A DNA stretch of 64,000 nt from Paenibacillus segetis (GTDB taxonomy: Bacteria > Bacillota > Bacilli > Paenibacillales > Paenibacillaceae), in the NCBI RefSeq assembly GCF_014639155.1, contig NZ_BMFT01000004.1:248001-312000 (forward strand). The letters run 5' to 3'. The first letter of the stretch is position 1. Each line of letters starts with the position of its first letter. A program made the translations under genes and the position numbers. Shown piece by piece: positions 59,093 to 64,000 of this stretch. The notes below the pieces were generated by a model that did no database searches, was not told the DNA's origin, and saw nothing but the letters and a program-made list of their open reading frames with translations.

Positions 59093-59824
59093 ATGATTGT
59101 TACGATAAATACAGGTGCAGAACAAGCGAACATGCTCGATCTCACAGAAGCTGAGAAAGCGATTTTACAGGCTAAGAAGCAGAGCCCAGTTGTATACAGA
59201 TATGATTCTCCAGAGGCTTTGAGATTTGAACTAAAGATGAGGACAAAGATCGTGGAAGCTGCGAAAGCATTAAATGGTAGTGGAGTCCAATTTGCTAGGT
59301 TCAAGGACTCCCGCTGTAATGAGAGATATTGGTCCCGCACAGATGAGGGAGGCTTTCAATTAAAGCCGTATGTGCTACCTTCAGATGGGATCAATGATAT
59401 TTTTGCGAATGGATCATTGTATGCATTTGAATGTGCTACCGCTATCGTTATTATTTTGTATAAAGCAGTGCTCGATATGTTGGGTCCTACGGTATTTAAT
59501 CAGTATTTCAGGGACCTATTACTGTGGGATTGGAATTACGATAAGGACCTTCAGTTAGTTTCAAATAATGGTGTGAAAGAAGCCTACCCCGGCGATGTGT
59601 TATATTTCCAAAATCCTGACCATAACCCCAAAACGCCCGAATGGCAGGGGGAGAATGTCATCAAGCTCGCCGATGATTTATATTTTGGACACGGGATAGG
59701 AATAACTTCTTCGGAAGATATTCTATCGGCACTAAACGCGAGAAGAACGCCGGGAAGTACGACCCCAGCTTTTCTCACGGATCAGGTAATACACCCTGAC
59801 TTCGAATATTTACGCAAACTGTAA
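59093..59824 (+). CDS. tgl: Spore-coat protein-glutamine gamma-glutamyltransferase (transglutaminase)
   Basis: Crosslinks spore-coat proteins through epsilon-(gamma-glutamyl)lysine bonds in the mother cell. The 243 residues align along their length with the known Bacillus Tgl pattern: ELKMRTKIVEAAKALNGSGV, then GSLYAFECATAIVIILYKAV with catalytic C114, LLLWDWNYDKDL, PGDVLYFQNP and ENVIKLADDLYFGHGIGI. I chose the ATG at 59093, 7 bases from GGAGG; ATGs at 59078 and 59087 are poorly spaced. A sigma-K-like promoter precedes it. It is a single gene. Confidence 0.93.
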   Translation: MIVTINTGAEQANMLDLTEAEKAILQAKKQSPVVYRYDSPEALRFELKMRTKIVEAAKALNGSGVQFARFKDSRCNERYWSRTDEGGFQLKPYVLPSDGINDIFANGSLYAFECATAIVIILYKAVLDMLGPTVFNQYFRDLLLWDWNYDKDLQLVSNNGVKEAYPGDVLYFQNPDHNPKTPEWQGENVIKLADDLYFGHGIGITSSEDILSALNARRTPGSTTPAFLTDQVIHPDFEYLRKL

Positions 59825-59921
59825 AACTGGACTTTCCTACGCTCACAAGTGTACAATTTGGGCATTGGTTAGAGATGCCAACGCACATGTGAAGTACAAA
59901 TTTTGAGCGGGAGGGATTTTC

Positions 59922-60821
59922 TTGAAGTATCGTAGACTAGGTAAAACAGAGTTGAATGTTTCGGTCATCGGCCTGGGAACATGGCAGTTCGGTGGGGAAT
60001 GGGGACAGCAGTTCGACCAACACGAAGTTGATGCCATACTCGACAAAGGGCAGGAACTAGGGATTAACCTGATAGACACTGCGGAATGTTATGGAGATCA
60101 CCTGTCAGAATCATTTATTGGGAACTATATAAGTCGTCGTAAGCGTGAGGACTGGATCATTGCAACAAAATTCGGCCATCACTTCCATGAACGGTTTACG
60201 CGTACGGATGTGTTCGATGCCAAGGAAGTAATTAAACAATTGGATGCATCACTAAAAGCGTTGAATACTGAATATATCGATCTGTATCAATTCCACTCTG
60301 GCCCGGATGCAGCATTCGATAATGATGATCTGTGGAGTACGTTAGATAAGCAAATCGCTGCAGGTAAGATCCGTCATTTGGGCACTTCCATTGGGAGTAA
60401 CGATAATCTTCACCAGACAGAGTCCTCGACCAAAGTAAATTCTCAAGTGATTCAAGTCGTATTCAATCGATTGGATCGCACACCGGAGAATAGAGTATTC
60501 CCTTCTTGCGAACGCCAAGACTTAGGGGTTCTCGCTCGCGTACCGCTCGCAAGTGGGTATCTCAGTGGTAAATATAAGCCGGGAGCGCATTTTGACAATA
60601 CCGATGTAAGACATCGTCATGATCCGGAGAGCACGAGATTAAAACTTCAAGAGGTAGAGAAAATTAAACGCGATGAAGTACCAGAGGGTGTAAACATGGC
60701 TCAGTGGGCACTGGCTTGGTGCTTGAGACATCCAGCCGTAAGTGCAGTTATACCAGGTTGTAAGAATCCAGCGCAAGTTGAGTCCAATGCTAGTGCAGCG
60801 GAGCTTGTTGCGGAGCGTTAA
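59922..60821 (+). CDS. Aldo/keto reductase
   Basis: NADPH-dependent carbonyl reductase of AKR fold, 299 residues. It starts MKYRRLGKTELNVSVIGLGT, has the catalytic tetrad Asp and Tyr in LIDTAECYG, Lys in IIATKFGHH and His in YQFHSG. The cofactor-binding end (VIPGCKNPAQVESNASAAEL) is present. Start is TTG at 59922 with GGGAGGG about 6 bases upstream. It ends 26 bases before a small membrane-peptide gene that could share its transcript. Substrate unknown. Confidence 0.92.
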   Translation: MKYRRLGKTELNVSVIGLGTWQFGGEWGQQFDQHEVDAILDKGQELGINLIDTAECYGDHLSESFIGNYISRRKREDWIIATKFGHHFHERFTRTDVFDAKEVIKQLDASLKALNTEYIDLYQFHSGPDAAFDNDDLWSTLDKQIAAGKIRHLGTSIGSNDNLHQTESSTKVNSQVIQVVFNRLDRTPENRVFPSCERQDLGVLARVPLASGYLSGKYKPGAHFDNTDVRHRHDPESTRLKLQEVEKIKRDEVPEGVNMAQWALAWCLRHPAVSAVIPGCKNPAQVESNASAAELVAER

Positions 60822-60847
60822 GTCAGGGATGTTGAGGGGAGCTCATT

Positions 60848-60955
60848 ATGACTATTTTATGGGAAAATGTTCTTATAACGCTTCTTGGACTGCTCGTCGT
60901 GGCAGGAATCCTATTTGGCGTAATATACATCCTAGTTAAGTCATTTAAGAAATAG
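60848..60955 (+). CDS. 35-residue single-helix membrane peptide
   Basis: ATG at 60848, preceded 7 bases away by GAGGGGAG, opens a 35-codon frame ending in TAG. The product is one hydrophobic helix (VLITLLGLLVVAGILFGVIY) with a short acidic N-terminus and a basic tail (KSFKK), a typical positive-inside single-pass peptide. It lies 26 bases after the aldo/keto reductase and is followed by a strong terminator, so it is likely expressed with it. No family is recognised; it could be a small regulator of a membrane protein. Confidence 0.6.
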   Translation: MTILWENVLITLLGLLVVAGILFGVIYILVKSFKK

Positions 60956-60970
60956 TGAGCTATGATTTGC

Positions 60971-61026
60971 AAAAGGACTGTTCACACAAGTTGAACTAAT
61001 TCTAACTTGTGTGACAGTCCTTTTTA
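60971..61026. terminator. Strong bidirectional terminator
   Basis: A long stem, AAAAGGACTG-T-TCACACAAGTT against AACTTGTGTGA-C-AGTCCTTTTT, has one mismatch, a 12-base loop and T residues on the right and A residues on the left. It serves two convergent genes. Confidence 0.9.
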
Positions 61027-61029
61027 TAG

Positions 61030-61698
61030 TCAATATTCCTTTGATGCAATCGAAGCCAGTTGATCAGAGGAATAGACGGTAACTCCTGATGTAGACATTT
61101 GAGCAGCCCGATACATGGCAAGTGCTACGCTCTTAGCTTGTATAGCTCTATACTTTCTTAATGGGCCTACAAATAAAGGCGAGGCCACTTTAAGGATAAC
61201 CCCACTAAAGCGTTCCCCTAACCGGAACTCTTTACGATTTCCCAGAAGCAGTGAAGGACGAAGGATAGAGATTGATTGATAGTTGAGCTTACGGAGCTCT
61301 TGTTCGAGATTTCCTTTCATTCTCGAATACCATACAGATGAATGGGGGTTAGCCCCCATGGAGCTGATAAGAAGGTACTGCTGTGCACCTTTATCTTTGG
61401 CCATTCGGGCTATTGTTAGCGGATATTCTACATCCACTTTATACATAGCCTCTTTACTTTGTGCCTTCTTAATGGTCGTACCCAAGCAACAGAACACATC
61501 ATCCACAGCAAAATATGCTGCCGTATCCTGCAGTTGATCAAAATCGACAACCCTTTGAGTAAGCTTAGTATGGTTCAATTGAAGAGGAGATCTGACAATA
61601 GCAACCACTTGGTCATACTCTTTCTCTTCTAGTAAAACATGCAACAATTCATTTCCGACTAGTCCAGTAGAACCAACGATTAGAGCTCTTTTTCCCAT
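61030..61698 (-). CDS. NAD(P)H-binding SDR-like oxidoreductase (TIP30/YraR-like)
   Basis: Atypical SDR, 222 residues. The cofactor motif GSTGLVGNEL is at the N-terminus, with VVAIVRSPL after strand 2, DDVFCCLGTTIKKAQS in the middle, LLISSMGANPHSSVWYSRMK (Ser and YxxxK) and a late LRPSLLLGNR. The CCLGTT and SMGA motifs match the HTATIP2/TIP30-like family common in Bacilli. I chose ATG 61698 over the TTG just before it because GGGAGG is then 8 bases away. Substrate unknown; it may act as a redox-sensing protein. Confidence 0.85.
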   Translation of the reverse strand: MGKRALIVGSTGLVGNELLHVLLEEKEYDQVVAIVRSPLQLNHTKLTQRVVDFDQLQDTAAYFAVDDVFCCLGTTIKKAQSKEAMYKVDVEYPLTIARMAKDKGAQQYLLISSMGANPHSSVWYSRMKGNLEQELRKLNYQSISILRPSLLLGNRKEFRLGERFSGVILKVASPLFVGPLRKYRAIQAKSVALAMYRAAQMSTSGVTVYSSDQLASIASKEY

Positions 61699-61886
61699 CA
61701 AGGGAAGCCTCCCAATTCATGATAATCTTCTAACATTATTCTCTCATAACTATAACATATATACTTCATTTGATCTGGATTAGTGTTCCGGTTTCGCATG
61801 TCAATAGATTATTAATTTGTCGGACACAGTATAAACTTAGAATATTTTGTATTATGCATTAAGAAAATATATCTAATATTTGGCAA

Positions 61887-61914
61887 CACCTCCTAAAATA
61901 TTTAAGAGGAGGTG
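61887..61914 (+). promoter_or_regulatory. Hairpin sequestering the Spo0E Shine-Dalgarno
   Basis: CACCTCCT (61887-61894) is an exact reverse complement of AGGAGGTG (61907-61914), the ribosome site of the Spo0E gene, with a 12-base AU-rich loop. If formed in the mRNA it would hide the site and block translation. A TGTCGGA (61818-61824), one base off the Spo0A box TGNCGAA, lies upstream. Confidence 0.7.
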
Positions 61915-61920
61915 ATCCGT

Positions 61921-62130
61921 GTGAATAAATCAGAAGCAATAAAAACTAGAATAGAAGTTGCACGGCAGAAGCTGAATCAACTAGTAGATCAATATGGATT
62001 GTTAGACCATCGAGTTATGGCACAATCCATACTTCTGGATGAATTGATTAATAAATACAATAATATAAAGTACGACAGCATTAAGAATAAACGAGTGGAA
62101 ATGCGGAAGCTTATAACCATGGGTTCATAG
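61921..62130 (+). CDS. Spo0E-family aspartyl-phosphate phosphatase
   Basis: Small helical phosphatase, 69 residues, that removes phosphate from Spo0A~P and so holds back sporulation. The family signature is in AQSILLDELINKYN (SxxLDxLI form), after a first helix (AIKTRIEVARQKLNQLVDQY). I chose GTG 61921, 8 bases from the core of the perfect AGGAGGTGAT; a GTG at 61912 lies inside that sequence. A hairpin can hide this very strong ribosome site, so translation may be regulated. It is followed by a terminator. Confidence 0.9.
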   Translation: MNKSEAIKTRIEVARQKLNQLVDQYGLLDHRVMAQSILLDELINKYNNIKYDSIKNKRVEMRKLITMGS

Positions 62131-62169
62131 TATAGCTAATTTTCATATTCTTATTTTGGTATTTTAGTA

Positions 62170-62201
62170 ACGACTTATCTAATGGATAAGTCGTTTTTTT
62201 T
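62170..62201 (+). terminator. Intrinsic terminator of the Spo0E gene
   Basis: A perfect 10-bp stem (ACGACTTATC / GATAAGTCGT) with a 5-base loop is followed by eight or more T residues. Confidence 0.92.
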
Positions 62202-62243
62202 TCATCTTCAGGTTGGTCATGGCTAATCTTCCATATATCTAGA

Positions 62244-62272
62244 TTAGACTACGATTTTTACAGTGATATAAT
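62244..62272 (+). promoter_or_regulatory. Sigma-A promoter of the LTA-synthase-like gene
   Basis: TTAGAC, a 17-base spacer and TATAAT at 62267-62272 lie 58 bases before the ATG. The -10 is perfect and the -35 matches at four of six positions. Confidence 0.55.
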
Positions 62273-62329
62273 AAATGATAGAAAATCATGCGATTTGTTA
62301 ATAGAATCTAAAAATATATAGAGAAAGAG

Positions 62330-64000
62330 ATGGGGAACATTACTACATTTTTCAAATCTAGATCCAATTTTATTGTTACGATTATGCTACTTGTGCTCAA
62401 GTTGATATTACTTAGATATTTCTTCTTCTCAGCAATCCATTGGCAAGGTCTTCCCGGGGAGATCCTTTCAATGCTGGTCTTACTCTGTTTCGTAGAGTTG
62501 CTTCTACCAAATAAGGGACGCTGGAATTGGCTAGGGTACTTCGGATTTAATTTGATAATTTCATTTATCCTGTTTGCTGCGACACTCTATTTTGCTTACT
62601 TCGGGACCGTGCCAACTTATAGGGTTCTAAGCGGATTGAATCAGGTGCCGGAAGTTGGAGCAAGTGTGAGTGCTTTGATTAAGCCACAGCAGTTTCTGTT
62701 TTTTGTTGATCTACTTATTCTATTTATATGGAAAATAGTGAGACGATCTCAGCGTAGTACTTCAAACTATGGTTATTCATTTGGTTTTGGTAGCCAAAAG
62801 AGAAGAGATAGAAGGTGGCTTTGGAAAGCCGGAATTTCTGCGCTTATGGTAGTCTCAATCTTGATTTCTGGGCTGTATATCGCATCAGGTAAAGATATAG
62901 ACAATGAGCTTGTTCGCGCTGAAAAGGTTGGATTTTTGAACTATCAGGTGGATGCATTACTTCGGAATCAAGAAGAAGAACGTAAGATTGCTGAAGGTAA
63001 TCTTCAGGAGACCATCACCAAAATTGAGCAGCTTCAGTCTACTTACCCATACCGCGATAATGCGAATACAGATGGGCAGCCTCAGTATTTTGGAGCGGCT
63101 AAAGGGAAAAACCTGATCGTGGTACAGATGGAATCATTTCAGAATTTCCCGATTCATTTGACTGTTGACGGTCAGGAGGTAACACCTGTGCTGAATGGAT
63201 TGGCGAAGGAAGGGATTTATTTTCCTTATTTATACCAACAAATTGGACAGGGAAATACGTCAGATGCGGAATTCATGTCCAATACGTCGATCTACCCAAC
63301 AGGTACAATTGCGATGTCTACGGGATTTGGCAGTCGAGAACTGCCAAGTCTACCGCGCTTACTTCAAAATCACGGTTATGAGGCGAATACGTTTCACATT
63401 AACGATGTGACCTTTTGGGATCGGAATAAGTTATATCCTGCACTTCATTTTGATAAGTATTACGATAAGCCTTATTATGAAAATGATCATTTCAACGATT
63501 TTGGTGCCTCGGATGAAGAGATGTATCGGGTTGGCGTAGAAAAATTGCAGAAACTTAAGGATAGCAATCAATTGTTCTATGCTCAGTTTGTGACCACGTC
63601 AAGTCATTCTCCGTTTATTGTGCCCAAAGATCGGCAACATATGACGCTGCCAGCAGATCTTGAGGGTACGAGTCTGGGTAACTACTTGCTTGCAGCGAAT
63701 TATACTGACTATGCTATCGGCACTTTGGTTCAGCGGTTGAAAGATACGGGCATGTGGGATAATACAATGTTAGTATTTTACGGGGATCATTTTGGGGTAA
63801 ACTCTAATGAGACTAGTGCGGCTGAAATTACTTCGAAACTAGGAGTTCCTTACGACGATAAGGTTAGCCGTTTTAACATACCTTTCATTGTGCATATTCC
63901 GGGCCAGAACATGGGCGTTGTTTCTGAACGTTCAGGTGGCCAGGTTGATATGTTACCAACAATAGCAAACTTGCTCGGGGTATCTTTGAAAGATGAACAA
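62330..64000 (+). CDS. Lipoteichoic acid synthase-like phosphoglycerol transferase (3' end outside window)
   Basis: Membrane enzyme of the LtaS/sulfatase family, 557 codons visible and still open at the end. Five N-terminal helices (about 15-200) include NFIVTIMLLVLKLILLRYFF. The outer catalytic domain follows with LIVVQMESFQNFPI (metal Glu), GQGNTSDAEFMSNTS (nucleophile Thr) and MLVFYGDHFG near the end (metal Asp/His). It polymerises glycerol phosphate from phosphatidylglycerol or primes it. The ATG at 62330 has only a weak AGAAAGAG ribosome site. The window ends before the usual 620-650 residue length. Confidence 0.9.
   Translation, partial: MGNITTFFKSRSNFIVTIMLLVLKLILLRYFFFSAIHWQGLPGEILSMLVLLCFVELLLPNKGRWNWLGYFGFNLIISFILFAATLYFAYFGTVPTYRVLSGLNQVPEVGASVSALIKPQQFLFFVDLLILFIWKIVRRSQRSTSNYGYSFGFGSQKRRDRRWLWKAGISALMVVSILISGLYIASGKDIDNELVRAEKVGFLNYQVDALLRNQEEERKIAEGNLQETITKIEQLQSTYPYRDNANTDGQPQYFGAAKGKNLIVVQMESFQNFPIHLTVDGQEVTPVLNGLAKEGIYFPYLYQQIGQGNTSDAEFMSNTSIYPTGTIAMSTGFGSRELPSLPRLLQNHGYEANTFHINDVTFWDRNKLYPALHFDKYYDKPYYENDHFNDFGASDEEMYRVGVEKLQKLKDSNQLFYAQFVTTSSHSPFIVPKDRQHMTLPADLEGTSLGNYLLAANYTDYAIGTLVQRLKDTGMWDNTMLVFYGDHFGVNSNETSAAEITSKLGVPYDDKVSRFNIPFIVHIPGQNMGVVSERSGGQVDMLPTIANLLGVSLKDEQ

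Noticed and set aside
1..64000. Search for CRISPR arrays, tRNAs, rRNA, riboswitches and insertion sequences
   Set aside because: No regularly spaced repeats, cloverleaf-like sequences, transposase genes or long terminal inverted repeats were seen by eye.

Overview
The window looks like chromosomal DNA from a spore-forming, low-to-mid GC Firmicute, most likely Paenibacillus or a close relative. This is inferred from strong AGGAGG-type ribosome binding sites, frequent TTG and GTG starts, several CUT1 sugar ABC transporters without their own ATPase, YesM/YesN-type two-component pairs, a GerA-type spore germinant receptor operon, a spore-coat transglutaminase (Tgl) and a Spo0E-type phosphatase. 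I see no rRNA, tRNA, CRISPR array, prophage or insertion sequence. Most of the window is accessory carbohydrate metabolism plus small regulator/effector pairs. Family assignments come from reading motifs, not from database searches.

Layout. 1-6.7 kb: a plus-strand operon, open at its left end, with two permeases, a binding protein, a LacI regulator, a BadF-type sugar kinase and a GH4 phospho-glycosidase. 6.7-9.9 kb: a flavodoxin-fold quinone-reductase lipoprotein with no standard start codon and an FNR-like operator, divergent from a secreted GH18 chitinase preceded by a cre-like site. 9.9-12.1 kb: an SDR / MarR / SDR unit. 12.2-20.6 kb (minus): sensor kinase, response regulator, GH31 glycosidase, binding protein and two permeases. 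20.8-27.1 kb (plus): a second binding protein, two permeases, sensor kinase and response regulator; the two clusters diverge around a tandem heptamer repeat. 27.2-40.0 kb: MFS/ArsR, a NodB deacetylase with an extra domain, a lipoprotein, GH13 alpha-glucosidase, a LURP-one-like protein, TetR regulators, a threonine aldolase, AraC/GyrI and a DHA2 drug exporter. 40.1-47.6 kb (minus): germinant receptor operon (A-C-B-D-B) behind a glycosyltransferase/phosphodiester glycosidase pair. 47.7-53.0 kb: MarR/DUF6544, PadR/CPBP and AraC/MelA. 53.1-64.0 kb: RNase HI, aldehyde dehydrogenase, CPBP, a degenerate kinase-regulator fusion, a YdjC deacetylase with a basic tail, Tgl, aldo-keto reductase, a 35-residue membrane peptide, an NAD-binding protein, Spo0E and an LTA-synthase-like gene that runs off the end.

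How the genes may work together. The chitinase, the ABC/kinase/GH4 operon and the YdjC deacetylase could form a chitin-oligosaccharide route: outside cleavage, ABC import, phosphorylation inside the cell, and GH4 cleavage of the phospho-disaccharide. The two divergent CUT1 clusters each have their own sensor kinase and AraC-type regulator, and one carries a GH31 enzyme. All three transporters lack an ATP-binding subunit and presumably share an MsmX-type ATPase encoded elsewhere.

Items most worth a second look: the lipoprotein reductase that appears to start at ATC under an FNR-like site; the kinase-regulator fusion that has lost its phospho-acceptor His and Asp; the 8-bp anti-Shine-Dalgarno hairpin before the Spo0E gene; and the 50-residue basic tail on the YdjC protein.
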